Positions 7,036-15,618 of a DNA stretch of 64,000 bases are shown here, piece by piece. The notes beneath the pieces were generated by a model that worked only from the letters and a program-made list of their open reading frames with translations, had not been told where the DNA came from and did not search any database. The DNA comes from Candidatus Methanoperedens sp. (GTDB lineage: Archaea > Halobacteriota > Methanosarcinia > Methanosarcinales > Methanoperedenaceae), in assembly GCA_027460525.1 (NCBI GenBank), contig JAPZAS010000026.1, positions 1 through 64,000 of the forward strand. Reading direction: 5' to 3'. How positions within the stretch are numbered: position 1 is the first letter of the stretch; the number at the start of each line of letters is the position of its first letter. The translations under genes were made by a program, and so were the position numbers.

Positions 7036-8550
7036 TTAGCTATTTCTTTTAGCGTTTTCTTCAATTAATTTTATTAAATTGTTTATTTTGCCAGAATATT
7101 CTGAATCTTTTAAGGCATCTTTTAATGCTTCAAACTCAAATGTAAGTTTATAGCCTTTGTTCTGATTACAAAATTCAATTATTTCTTTTTCTTCTTTTTC
7201 TCCTCTTCCTTGAAGAATTAAATTTAAAGCAATGAAAAACTTCGATATTATTATATCTTTTATATCTTTTGATATTTCAAGAGATTTTTGAGCTACTTCT
7301 AATGAATCTTTGTAGTTATTACCAATAATATACACTTCAGCCAAATTTAGATAGGTTCCAGCATCTTTTGGATTTAGCACGATGGCTTTATTGTAGTCCT
7401 TAATCGCTTTATCAAATTCTTTAATATCTGTGTAAACAACTCCACGATTATTATAAGCGTTAGCATCTTTTGAATCTAGTTCGATAGCCTTATTGAAGTC
7501 CTCAATAGCTTTATCAAATTCTTTAATATCTGTGTAAACAACTCCACGATTATTATAAGCTTCAGCAAGTTTTGGATTTAGTTCGATAGCTTTATTGAAG
7601 TCCTCAATAGCTTTATCAAATTTTTTAATATTTGTGTAAACAATTCCACGATTATTATAAGCGTTAGCATCTTTTGGATATATTTCAATTGTTTTGTTGT
7701 AATCCTCAATGGCTTTATCAAATTTTTTAATATTTATGTAAACATTTCCACGATTATTATAAGCGTTAGCATGTTTTGGATCTATTTCAATTGTTTTGTT
7801 GTAATCCTCAATGGCTTTATCAAATTCTTTAATGTCTTTTCCGTAAACAGTTCCACGATTATAATAAGCGTTAGCATCTTTTGGATTTAGTTCTATAGCC
7901 TCCGTGTACTCCTCTATGGCTTTATTGAATTTCTTTTCAGAATAGTACGCATTACCTTTGATAAGGTGCCCTTCTGCTGTAAGATTTTTGATTTTTTCAA
8001 GAGATTTAATTATTTCTTCGCTGTTAGGCAACTCTTTAATATTTTGTGGGACTTCACCTAATTGCAGGTCTGACTTCACCAGTAGTTCGGTTGCTTTTTT
8101 GGCATTTGGAGTTTTGTCTTTACTGATTCTTTTCTCTATATTATTTTCAAGCGCTCTCTCTAAACCCTTATCTTTTTTTAATTGTTCAATAATGTCATCC
8201 TCAGCATCTTCACCATAAAACGGAGTAAAAACAAGCCCTTTCTTATCAGAAAGTTCTTCGTCCAAATTTATGTGGATATTCTCATCTTTTAAGAGTACAA
8301 CGTTCTTCTTAAGGGCATCCAGCAGACCCCATTCATAAGAAATATTATGTCTGAGTTCATTATAAACGACAACTCCAAAATCGCATTGTTGAATAAGACT
8401 AATAATTTCATCACATAAATTACCACCTGAAGCAACATCTCTTCCTGTGATAACTTCTAAACCTTTACTTTCTAAGTATTTCCTAATAGCGTTTTCAACT
8501 TTCATCCTCTTTGTATAACTGATTGCAAGGAAAACGCTACTTTTAACCAT
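7036..8550 (-). CDS. TIR-like domain fused to TPR repeats; putative defence effector
   Basis: A 504-residue two-part protein. Residues 1-130 form a Rossmann/flavodoxin-like TIR-type domain: strand SSVFLAISYTKRM, GLEVITGRDV, CDFGVVVYNEL, then NISYEWGLLDALKKNVVLL. Glu73 in NISYEWG occupies the position of the catalytic glutamate in NAD-cleaving TIR-like and nucleotide-deoxyribosyltransferase-like domains. Residues about 130-190 are a charged linker. Residues about 195-460 contain six or seven TPRs of 34-35 residues (AIEDYNKTIEI.P.DANAYNNRG). The gene is clearly richer in A+T than its neighbours and stands alone, which suggests transfer. NADase activity and an antiphage role are inferences; a regulatory TPR protein is possible. 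Confidence 0.65.
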   Translation of the reverse strand: MVKSSVFLAISYTKRMKVENAIRKYLESKGLEVITGRDVASGGNLCDEIISLIQQCDFGVVVYNELRHNISYEWGLLDALKKNVVLLKDENIHINLDEELSDKKGLVFTPFYGEDAEDDIIEQLKKDKGLERALENNIEKRISKDKTPNAKKATELLVKSDLQLGEVPQNIKELPNSEEIIKSLEKIKNLTAEGHLIKGNAYYSEKKFNKAIEEYTEAIELNPKDANAYYNRGTVYGKDIKEFDKAIEDYNKTIEIDPKHANAYNNRGNVYINIKKFDKAIEDYNKTIEIYPKDANAYNNRGIVYTNIKKFDKAIEDFNKAIELNPKLAEAYNNRGVVYTDIKEFDKAIEDFNKAIELDSKDANAYNNRGVVYTDIKEFDKAIKDYNKAIVLNPKDAGTYLNLAEVYIIGNNYKDSLEVAQKSLEISKDIKDIIISKFFIALNLILQGRGEKEEKEIIEFCNQNKGYKLTFEFEALKDALKDSEYSGKINNLIKLIEENAKRNS

Positions 8551-8674
8551 GAAGTTCTATTTGTTACACGATAATATAATGTTTTGTAATGTTCTTCTTT
8601 CTGAATATTTTACTTCAGAATAGCTATAAATCTGCGTTCATCTGCGTTTATCTGCAGTTCGTGATTTTTCCAAA

Positions 8675-9226
8675 TTAAACCCTTCTCGAATCCACAACCT
8701 CCCCCGTTGTCGTGAAAAACGTCCCTCCGAGGTGCAGCACAGGCTTTATCCTTGAAACATCCAGAACACCATCCTTCACCGCCTCAAGCTCGCACGTTGT
8801 AGCCACGACTTTGCCTATAAATATGGTATGGTCGCCAGCCTCTTTCGTATCAACGACCTTGCATTCAAGATGAGCTGCGCATTCCTTCACGCACGGCGTT
8901 TTCAAGGCTGTTGATTCAGTTGGGGTTAAACTGCACCTTTCAAACTTATCCCCATCCCTGCCTGACAATGAGCCTGCAAGCGCCACTTCCTTCAGCATCT
9001 CCATCGTGGGGAGGTTCACGACAAATTCCCTGCTCTGGCTTATGCACTCATGCGTATACCTCGTGCGCCCCAGAGCAATTGAAATCAAAGGCGGCTCTGC
9101 CGAGACGCTTGTTATCCAGGCAAGAGTAGCCACGTTTGGTCTTCCTTTCCTGTCCATAGAAGATACAAGTCCCACAAGCTGGGGAGCGAATAACCTGTTT
9201 GGTCTTATGTCGCATTCTATTTTCAT
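8675..9226 (-). CDS. Flavin reductase-like FMN-binding protein
   Basis: The 183-residue protein belongs to the DIM6/NTAB flavin reductase-like split-barrel family, which binds FMN and often works as an electron shuttle. Visible signatures are RPNVATLAW, the PPLISIALGRTRYTHECI FMN region, REFVVNLP and the SGRDGDKFE loop. The start at 9226 is chosen because GGAGG lies 6 bp upstream; a further upstream ATG would overlap cutA. The natural substrate is unknown. It sits directly after cutA with no gap and is probably co-transcribed. Confidence 0.8.
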   Translation of the reverse strand: MKIECDIRPNRLFAPQLVGLVSSMDRKGRPNVATLAWITSVSAEPPLISIALGRTRYTHECISQSREFVVNLPTMEMLKEVALAGSLSGRDGDKFERCSLTPTESTALKTPCVKECAAHLECKVVDTKEAGDHTIFIGKVVATTCELEAVKDGVLDVSRIKPVLHLGGTFFTTTGEVVDSRRV

Positions 9227-9227
9227 A

Positions 9228-9539
9228 TTAATCCTCCACTGATTCATCTATCCATTTGATATAATCCCCGGAGCCTTCGTCTATCCTGAACGATATCACG
9301 CACGGCACTTCATAGCTGTGAATTTCTTTTACCCTTTTTTCGATTTCCTTTACTTTTCTGGATTTTGTCTTGACTATAATCCCGAATTCCTGTGCGTCTT
9401 CGATATTGTTTTTCCACCTGAAAATCGATGTAATCGGAAAAATATTCACGCAGGCAGCAAGACGTTCCTCGATAAGTATTTTCCCGATTTTCCGGGCTTC
9501 TTGTAAATCCCCAGCGGTTATATATACGATTGAAAACAT
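9228..9539 (-). CDS. cutA: CutA-like divalent cation tolerance protein
   Basis: CutA is a small trimeric ferredoxin-fold protein; its cellular role (metal tolerance, signalling) remains unclear. The sequence begins FSIVYITAGDLQEARKIGKIL and includes the diagnostic LAACVNIFPI.S.FRWK segment, then IHSYEVPCVISFRI and a terminal YIKWI. The 103-residue length from Met at 9539 is the family norm; upstream in-frame starts would add 4-8 residues. It is followed immediately by the flavoprotein gene. Confidence 0.9.
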   Translation of the reverse strand: MFSIVYITAGDLQEARKIGKILIEERLAACVNIFPITSIFRWKNNIEDAQEFGIIVKTKSRKVKEIEKRVKEIHSYEVPCVISFRIDEGSGDYIKWIDESVED

Positions 9540-9605
9540 TATGACACCAAGCATAATATGCATGACGTATTTAATAATTTACTTAAGAGTGCTTAGGGAG
9601 ACCGC

Positions 9606-11312
9606 GTGTTGAATTACACTAATCTTTTTCTTTTCATATTTTTACTTTACTGGCTTCTTGTCATGTTCCTCGACAGGCGCGGGATACTGGGCAGGTACAA
9701 TATCACAGCATACGGACCGGTATTGATGCTGCGCACCACGAAAGGTCAGGCATTTCTTGACAGGCTTGCAGTTCATAAAAGGTTCTGGCGGCTCTTTGCA
9801 AATATCGGTCTTCCTGCAATGCTTATTGGAATGTTGGTAATGTTCCTGTTGATATTGTTCATCGATTACTCGCTCATCAGGTCGTTCCAGACGCAAACCG
9901 TTCCTGCGCCGAGCAGATTCAACGAGCCCCGCAATATCTTCCTGATACCTGGCATTAATGAGTATATACCTTTTTACTGGGGCATCATAGCTTTAATCGT
10001 AACATTGGTGGTGCATGAGTTTTCACACGCCATCCTGTGCAAGGTAGAGGGCATCAAAGTAAAATCAATGGGCATACTGCTAGCTATAATCCCGATCGGT
10101 GGATTTGCCGAGCCAGATGACGAACAGCTGCTCGGGAAAAAAGAAGAGAAAAGCGAGACGGAAAAGCAAGAAGCAGCCGGGGAAGCAGAACCTAAAAAGC
10201 TTGCATCACGCAGCGAGCGCATAAGGGTGCTCACTGCAGGCGTGATGGCTAATTTCGTCACTGCACTGATTGCATTCATCCTCTTCTTTTCACTGCTGGG
10301 CTCCCTCTCACCTCTCGGGGATGTGATGGTTACAAGCGTAGTTCCGGGATACCCGGCGCAGCTTGCCGGAGTACAGCAGAATATGATTCTCACAGGCATT
10401 AATGATATACAGGTAAATAATGCCAACGATTTCCTGTCTTATGCCAGAACGCTTAAGCCAGGGAGTAATGTTACGCTTCATGTGGTGGAGAGCGGGGTAC
10501 GAAGGAAAATAAGCATGGTTGCAACCGGAAGCAACGAAACCCGCGGCGGCGTAAATGTATCGCAGGTAATAGAAGGCTCGCCGGCACAAAAAGCCGGCAT
10601 ACAGGCTGGCATGATTCTTGTCAGGATAGATAATACAGAAATCAAGGTACTGGATGATTTCATTAATTTTATGAATTCCACAACGCAGGGGCAGAAGGTA
10701 GATGTGTATCTTTTGAGCAACAGTTCTGTAAATGCTTCCACAGTAGTATTCAGGAATATTGAGCTGTCAAAATACCCCCAGGTGAGTGTCAATAAAGGTT
10801 TTCTCGGGGTTTCTTATTCCCCTGAGGAGGGAGCTGTCAGTTATTCCATAGGCATGGGGATAGGTCAATTCCGTGCAAAGGATTACCTGAATATGTTGAA
10901 GAGCATACCTTCTATGATGACCGGGCTCACAGGCTGGGTATTGCTGTTCGGTTTACCAATCTTCGGTCTTGGAGGAGAAGGATTCCCGGGCTTTAGCGGT
11001 TTGCTCACCAGTTTCTATGAGCCAACAGGATGGGCAGCCCTGCTCGGAATGGGGACATTCTGGATTTTGAATATCCTGCTCTGGGTTGGCTGGATGAATT
11101 TCTATGCCGGGCTTTTCAATTGCCTGCCCGCGGTGCCACTTGACGGCGGGCATGTGTTCCGCGATGTTATGACCTCATCGCTGTCGAGGATTATTGGAAA
11201 CGGCGAGAAAGTGGAAAAGCTATCCAGCGCGATTGCGGTTTTATTTGCAGTCCTGATTCTTATGTCGCTGGTATTTGTGATTATTGCCCCGTACGCAGCG
11301 CACGGCTTTTAG
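9606..11312 (+). CDS. Site-2 protease-like intramembrane metalloprotease with two PDZ domains
   Basis: A 568-residue membrane protease of the M50 family. The zinc motif HEFSH lies at about 137-141 in a transmembrane helix, and the third ligand motif NCLPAVPLDGGH near 505-516 in another. Between them a charged insert (about 175-200) is followed by two PDZ-like domains (GYPAQLAGVQQNMILTGIND and GSPAQKAGIQAGMILVRID) that would sit outside the membrane and read substrate tails. Such proteases release membrane-bound regulators or clear signal peptides. A GTG start at 9606 is used. It ends one base before the convergent tatC gene. Confidence 0.88.
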   Translation: MLNYTNLFLFIFLLYWLLVMFLDRRGILGRYNITAYGPVLMLRTTKGQAFLDRLAVHKRFWRLFANIGLPAMLIGMLVMFLLILFIDYSLIRSFQTQTVPAPSRFNEPRNIFLIPGINEYIPFYWGIIALIVTLVVHEFSHAILCKVEGIKVKSMGILLAIIPIGGFAEPDDEQLLGKKEEKSETEKQEAAGEAEPKKLASRSERIRVLTAGVMANFVTALIAFILFFSLLGSLSPLGDVMVTSVVPGYPAQLAGVQQNMILTGINDIQVNNANDFLSYARTLKPGSNVTLHVVESGVRRKISMVATGSNETRGGVNVSQVIEGSPAQKAGIQAGMILVRIDNTEIKVLDDFINFMNSTTQGQKVDVYLLSNSSVNASTVVFRNIELSKYPQVSVNKGFLGVSYSPEEGAVSYSIGMGIGQFRAKDYLNMLKSIPSMMTGLTGWVLLFGLPIFGLGGEGFPGFSGLLTSFYEPTGWAALLGMGTFWILNILLWVGWMNFYAGLFNCLPAVPLDGGHVFRDVMTSSLSRIIGNGEKVEKLSSAIAVLFAVLILMSLVFVIIAPYAAHGF

Positions 11313-12176
11313 TTATTTCCCGGTTACCCTCATCACTAAAAGACTTGCCTCATACAGCACAAAAAACGGCACAGCCACTATGAGCTGGCTGAAAATATCA
11401 GGTCCGGGAGTAATCACTGCTGCAACTATTAGCAGGATGATGTACGCATGCCTCCTGTAATAAGCAAGGGTTTTTCGTGTTGTGACGCCAAAGTGGACGA
11501 GAAGATTCAGTACCAGAGGCAGCTCGAATGCAGCTCCTATTATTACAGTTGTCATCACGATAAAATAGATAAACTCATAGACCGAGAAATTTGCATTTAT
11601 CCCGAGGCTTGCGGCACTCTGATAGAGGTAGCCCAGGAAAAGCGGGAGCATGTAAAAATATGCATAGCCTGCGCCAATTAGGAACAGCAGTACCGCTGCG
11701 GTTATTACAGAAAGTATCAGGGATTTATTTCCGTATATTACGCCCGGCAATCTGCCTTTTAACCCTCTATACGCATAATACAATGCCAGCGGGGCTGCCA
11801 GTAGCGCTCCGAATATGATGGACATCTTAAACTCAAGCATCAGCACTTCCAGCGGAGTGAGATATACGATTCTGGGTCCCAAATTCTGGGAGATATTTAA
11901 TAAATCATTGGATATCCTCGTCAGGTTATTTGCGATGGCTGAATTATTAACCTCCCTGGATATCGAAGTGAGATTTTGAGATATATCAATCAACTGCCAG
12001 GAAGCACCCAGTTTGTCTGGCAGGTTCAAACGGAAGAACATATCGTTCTCTATTTTTTTAATTACTTCCCCCATGAAGTAAAAAGAACCCATCGCCCCTA
12101 TTCCAAAGACGGCGGCGATGTAAAGTAGCTTCTTTTTCAATGAAGAGAGCATCAGTGAAAAATCTTCGAAAGGCAT
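11313..12176 (-). CDS. tatC: Twin-arginine translocase subunit TatC with enlarged first loop
   Basis: TatC binds twin-arginine signal peptides and, with TatA, exports folded proteins. The C-terminal half has the expected helices and motifs: SVYEFIYFIV, ELPLVLNLLVHFG, the YYRRHAYI loop and ITPGPDIFSQ...PFFVLYE. The N-terminal half carries an unusually long extracytoplasmic segment (about 35-105) made of repeating SxNLTxIS heptad-like units between the first two helices. No tatA gene is close. It ends 2 bp from nadX, which lies upstream on the same strand, so the two may share a transcript. Confidence 0.85.
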   Translation of the reverse strand: MPFEDFSLMLSSLKKKLLYIAAVFGIGAMGSFYFMGEVIKKIENDMFFRLNLPDKLGASWQLIDISQNLTSISREVNNSAIANNLTRISNDLLNISQNLGPRIVYLTPLEVLMLEFKMSIIFGALLAAPLALYYAYRGLKGRLPGVIYGNKSLILSVITAAVLLFLIGAGYAYFYMLPLFLGYLYQSAASLGINANFSVYEFIYFIVMTTVIIGAAFELPLVLNLLVHFGVTTRKTLAYYRRHAYIILLIVAAVITPGPDIFSQLIVAVPFFVLYEASLLVMRVTGK

Positions 12177-12177
12177 T

Positions 12178-12990
12178 TCAGGTTCCTATCTGGAGCGGCT
12201 CTGTTATTTTTCTCAATGTGGCTATGGCGGAGAGCGCAGCAAGAAAACTTGTTTTTGGATTGGAAGGTGAGGGGACATTTTCAATGCTGCAGGTGAACTT
12301 TCCAAAATCCCCCTCCACAGTAATTTCATGTATGTTTTTTGTGGCTTGCGGGTCAACAAAAACCCTCACCAGGGTTTTCTCTGCACCGATACCAGCAAGG
12401 CTCAGGGAAGCTGCAACATTGACGTTTGCCGGAAATGCCCTCACTGCATCGTCCGCGCATCCTTCAAATATCAGGGTCTTTTCATGGAAAGAGAAAAGGT
12501 CGATGTTGTGCTCAAGAACAAAAGGCGCGCCCGAAAGGCTTTCAGGGTTTTTTGTGGTGGAGAGCACCACTTTGTTTATCGAGGCGATAGATGCTGATTT
12601 TAATCCATCAATCCCGGCGACGGCTCCAGATGGTATGTATATCCTGGAGTTTTTGTCTTTTGCGGCGCGAACAAACTCCTCAAGCAGTTCAGAATCCATG
12701 AAAGCTCCGACGCTTAAAACCATAAGGTCTTTTCCTTTTTTCAACACAGAAAGTCCAAGTTCGCGGAGTGCTGCCTGGGAAGCGCATTCAACCACGATAT
12801 CAGCCCTGGAAATTAATTCACCCGGCGAGGTTATTTCCGGTTTATTTCTAAGCATTCCAAGAAGGCTTTCGCAATGCTCCCTCTTCCTGTCATAAACAGC
12901 CGCAAGCTTTGCATTGATAATCCCTGCATCGACTGCCTTACAGATTTCAGTACCTATGGCACCGCAGCCGATTACTCCAATTTTAAGCAT
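12178..12990 (-). CDS. nadX: L-aspartate dehydrogenase
   Basis: NadX oxidises L-aspartate to iminoaspartate, the first step of NAD synthesis in organisms without NadB. The N-terminus KIGVIGCGAIGTEICKAV is a Rossmann NAD(P) motif; IYIPSGAVAGIDGL, the PANVNVAASLSLAGIG block and the terminal NPKTSFLAALSAIATLR are family signatures. The 270-residue length is typical. It is divergently arranged with nadC across 67 bp, so both may share a control region. The intervening enzyme NadA is not in this window. Confidence 0.9.
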   Translation of the reverse strand: MLKIGVIGCGAIGTEICKAVDAGIINAKLAAVYDRKREHCESLLGMLRNKPEITSPGELISRADIVVECASQAALRELGLSVLKKGKDLMVLSVGAFMDSELLEEFVRAAKDKNSRIYIPSGAVAGIDGLKSASIASINKVVLSTTKNPESLSGAPFVLEHNIDLFSFHEKTLIFEGCADDAVRAFPANVNVAASLSLAGIGAEKTLVRVFVDPQATKNIHEITVEGDFGKFTCSIENVPSPSNPKTSFLAALSAIATLRKITEPLQIGT

Positions 12991-13057
12991 AATTTTTTCT
13001 AATACATTAACAGTAGTATATAAGTAATCTGAGGGTTATTAATCATCGGGATTGATT

Positions 13058-13876
13058 ATGTTATTGACAGAGCTTGAACGTTTCATTGAAGAGGACCTTG
13101 GCTATAATGATGTTTCATGCAACATAATTCCGGACTGCAAGGCACAGGCAGAAGTTGTAGCCAATGAGAACGGCATCGTGTCAGGACTTCCTGAAGCAAC
13201 GCAGGTGTTTGAATATTTCGATGTATTTGCGCCCACAGATTTCATTGACGGTGATCTCATAAAGGAAAACGAGGTCATCTTCGCACTGGAAGGAGGGGCG
13301 AGGTCTATCCTGAAGGCAGAGAGGCTGGCACTGAATTTCCTGGGAAGGATGAGCGGGATTGCCACGCTGACGCGCCAACACGTTGAAAGGGCAAACGGAC
13401 CGAGAATCGCATCCACAAGAAAGACCACCCCCGGCTTTCGAAAATTTGAAAAAAAGGCGGTAATCGCCGGCGGCGGCGACCCTCACAGGTTTAACCTTTC
13501 AGACGCAATTATCATTAAGGATAACCACATAGCAGTGCTCGGACTTGAAACCGCCATAAACAACGCTAAAAAGACAGCAAGCTTTACCCAGAAAATAGAG
13601 GTTGAGGTGGAGAATGCAGATTCCGCGCTTTCTGCTGCCGAGCTGGGCGTGGATATCATCATGTTCGATAATATGCCACCTTTTGAGATCGAGAAGGTGG
13701 TCAGGATACTGAAGGAAAAAGGTCTGAGGGACAATATTCTCCTTGAAGCATCAGGCAGCATTTCGCTTGAAAATGTGGTTAAGTATGCCAAAACAGGTGT
13801 TGACGTTATCTCTATTGGCGCACTGACGCACTCTTCAAACTGGCTTGATATCAGCCTGCGCATTACAAAGACCTGA
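13058..13876 (+). CDS. nadC: Nicotinate-nucleotide pyrophosphorylase (quinolinate phosphoribosyltransferase)
   Basis: NadC converts quinolinate and PRPP to nicotinate mononucleotide, pyrophosphate and CO2. Visible motifs: LALNFLGRMSGIAT, the substrate-binding ASTRKTTPG(F)R, GGGDPHRFNLSDAIIIKDNH, EVEVENADSA, IMFDNMPP and LEASGSISLENV with a C-terminal ISIGALTHS. Length is normal (about 272 residues). The ATG at 13058 is preferred to an upstream TTG. It pairs functionally with the divergent nadX. Confidence 0.95.
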   Translation: MLLTELERFIEEDLGYNDVSCNIIPDCKAQAEVVANENGIVSGLPEATQVFEYFDVFAPTDFIDGDLIKENEVIFALEGGARSILKAERLALNFLGRMSGIATLTRQHVERANGPRIASTRKTTPGFRKFEKKAVIAGGGDPHRFNLSDAIIIKDNHIAVLGLETAINNAKKTASFTQKIEVEVENADSALSAAELGVDIIMFDNMPPFEIEKVVRILKEKGLRDNILLEASGSISLENVVKYAKTGVDVISIGALTHSSNWLDISLRITKT

Positions 13877-13919
13877 CTCCACGGGTATGCTTAAATCGTA
13901 TTAGAGTCAATTATTGCTC

Positions 13920-14387
13920 ATGATTCATATCCTTGGAAATATCGATAAGTGGATATGCGAATACAAAAAATGCGGCGCGAAATGCTGCACGCCGGGCATC
14001 CAGCTTACGCTTGAGGATATAAAAAGGATAAAGGGACTCGGTTATTCACTTCCGGATTTTCTGGAATTTGATGAGAAAAACCAGGTATTCAGGATTAAGG
14101 AAAAGAACGGGAAATGCTTTTTTATTGGTGAAAAACTTGAATGCACAATAAGAGAGAACGAGCCCATCGTCTGCCGCCTCCTGCCTTTCAGGGTGTTTGA
14201 AGTCTCGTATTCCGACGAACCCATAATGCGGCTTAAACCCGTGGTGGACTGCCCTGGCGAGGGCAAAGGAAAGAAAATCAATAAAAAGAAAATCGAGGCT
14301 GATGCCACCTCGTTCCTCCGTGAATACCAGAAACTCATAAGGGATATCAAGAAAAAGGGAGAAAAAGGAATTATTGAGTCGCTTTGA
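13920..14387 (+). CDS. YkgJ-type cysteine-cluster protein
   Basis: A 155-residue protein of the UPF0153/YkgJ family, which has cysteines that probably bind zinc or an Fe-S cluster. The pattern seen is WICEYKKCGAKCCTPG near the start, CFFIG...CTI in the middle, then ENEPIVCRLLPF and a later VVDCPGEG. The lysine-rich C-terminus (about 115-150) looks helical. Function is not established for the family. Its 3' end overlaps the convergent THEP1 gene by 17 bp. Confidence 0.8.
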   Translation: MIHILGNIDKWICEYKKCGAKCCTPGIQLTLEDIKRIKGLGYSLPDFLEFDEKNQVFRIKEKNGKCFFIGEKLECTIRENEPIVCRLLPFRVFEVSYSDEPIMRLKPVVDCPGEGKGKKINKKKIEADATSFLREYQKLIRDIKKKGEKGIIESL

Positions 14388-14889
14388 GAGATATTTTTCT
14401 GACAATCCCGGAAACCAGACTCTCCCTGTTCTCCAGCGTCACCGTATAAACCTCAAACTCCCTCCGTATTCTCTCCGCAAGCGGATGAGCAGATTTCTGA
14501 TGCAGCACCACGAGCATGTTTCTATCAGAGGAAAGCGCCTTCTCAACTACATGAATAAACTCGAGCGACTTGAATTCCATGGGTGCTATCTCGTCTATCA
14601 CAATCAGCTCCGAATTCATGGCGTTTCTAATCGCACTAACTCCTATATTGTTTAAATCCTCAAGGTTAACATGATAACTCCCCACACGAGGACCGATGCC
14701 CTGCCTGTGGGCAAGTATTCCTTTTCTCTCTGTTGCAATATCCCTTATCTCAAACCCCACTCGCTCTCCCTTTACTCTTATATCGGCGCTTGTCATCCCT
14801 CCGTAAGTGCATGTCAGTTGTTTTAAAACATTGCGGCAGACGGTGGATTTTCCCACGCCCGGGCTTCCGGTGATGGCGATTCGAATCAT
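14371..14889 (-). CDS. THEP1-type nucleoside-triphosphatase
   Basis: A 172-residue P-loop NTPase of the THEP1/DUF265 family, found in most thermophilic and many other archaea. The Walker A motif GSPGVGKST (8-16), GGMTSADIRVKGERVGF, the RVGSYHVNLED segment and Walker B VIDEIAPME are all present. Members hydrolyse several NTPs and dNTPs in vitro, and their role in vivo is unknown. It overlaps the end of the convergent cysteine-cluster gene. Confidence 0.88.
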   Translation of the reverse strand: MIRIAITGSPGVGKSTVCRNVLKQLTCTYGGMTSADIRVKGERVGFEIRDIATERKGILAHRQGIGPRVGSYHVNLEDLNNIGVSAIRNAMNSELIVIDEIAPMEFKSLEFIHVVEKALSSDRNMLVVLHQKSAHPLAERIRREFEVYTVTLENRESLVSGIVRKISLKATQ

Positions 14890-15051
14890 TAGAATTTCTC
14901 CATAAATATATGCATATGATTTTAATATATACTTCTCTCTATAATGTTACATTGAAAGGATTTATATGGTACTGAGTATATGAATTAATCACGATTTATT
15001 ATAATTAATAGTTATTCTAAATTGTATATCCTAACAATGGTGGAATAAATA

Positions 15052-15606
15052 ATGCAATGCAAGATATTCTCTAACCCAAAAAGTAATGCTGATGCATTAA
15101 CTCCAGTACGTTTCTATTTAGATAAATATTACCCTTATCGTCATCATACTAATCCGAAATTTAATCCGTTCTCAGGGCTCATTTTGGATGTCAAAGAACA
15201 AAAACCAAATGGGATCCTCTACTTTACGACACAACTGCGTTCCTTTCTTTCATCTAACGAAGAATTTGTTATCTGCGTAATACCATCTCATGAATATGGA
15301 ATTGCTCCATCTGGGATAAGAACTATCGCAAAAAACCTGTGTCGCCATCCAATTATTGACGGTACTGCTGTTATTAAAAGAGTAAAAGAGATGCCAAAGA
15401 AAACTGCAGGAGGAATCCGTGATCTGAATGCTGAAATAGAATCCCTTGGTATAGAGAATGAAAACATAGTTAAAGGAAAACAAGTTCTGCTTCTCGATGA
15501 TGTAACAACATCTGGGACATCGTTATATGCAGGAAAACATATATTAGAAAAAGCAGGAGCCAAGCTGGTAGTCATGCATGCCCTAGCCCTAACCGAATCG
15601 GAGTAA
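15052..15606 (+). CDS. ComF-like phosphoribosyltransferase, first gene of an AT-rich cassette
   Basis: A 184-residue type I phosphoribosyltransferase. The PRPP-binding loop is VLLLDDVTTSGTSL (145-158), preceded by ICVIPSHEYG (75-83) like the core strand of ComF/amidophosphoribosyltransferase relatives. Residues 1-60 are an N-terminal hood with no recognised motif. It has no zinc cysteine cluster as in bacterial ComF. A GGTGGA site sits before the ATG. The stop is 12 bp before the DprA-like gene, so the two are almost certainly one operon. DNA here is visibly more A+T-rich than polB or nadC. Whether it makes or cleaves a nucleotide is unknown; a nucleotide-signal or defence role is inferred from context. 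Confidence 0.75.
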   Translation: MQCKIFSNPKSNADALTPVRFYLDKYYPYRHHTNPKFNPFSGLILDVKEQKPNGILYFTTQLRSFLSSNEEFVICVIPSHEYGIAPSGIRTIAKNLCRHPIIDGTAVIKRVKEMPKKTAGGIRDLNAEIESLGIENENIVKGKQVLLLDDVTTSGTSLYAGKHILEKAGAKLVVMHALALTESE

Positions 15607-15618
15607 GAAACCCATAAT

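Noticed and set aside
7380-7930. CRISPR-like regularly spaced repeats
   Set aside because: The periodicity of about 102 bp is the coding sequence of TPR units, with no short palindromic repeat and no unique spacers.
8590-8665. Repeated tctgcgtt words near 8627-8653 as a regulatory array
   Set aside because: Two or three short degenerate words in a 124-bp gap, with no partner elsewhere in the window that I could find.
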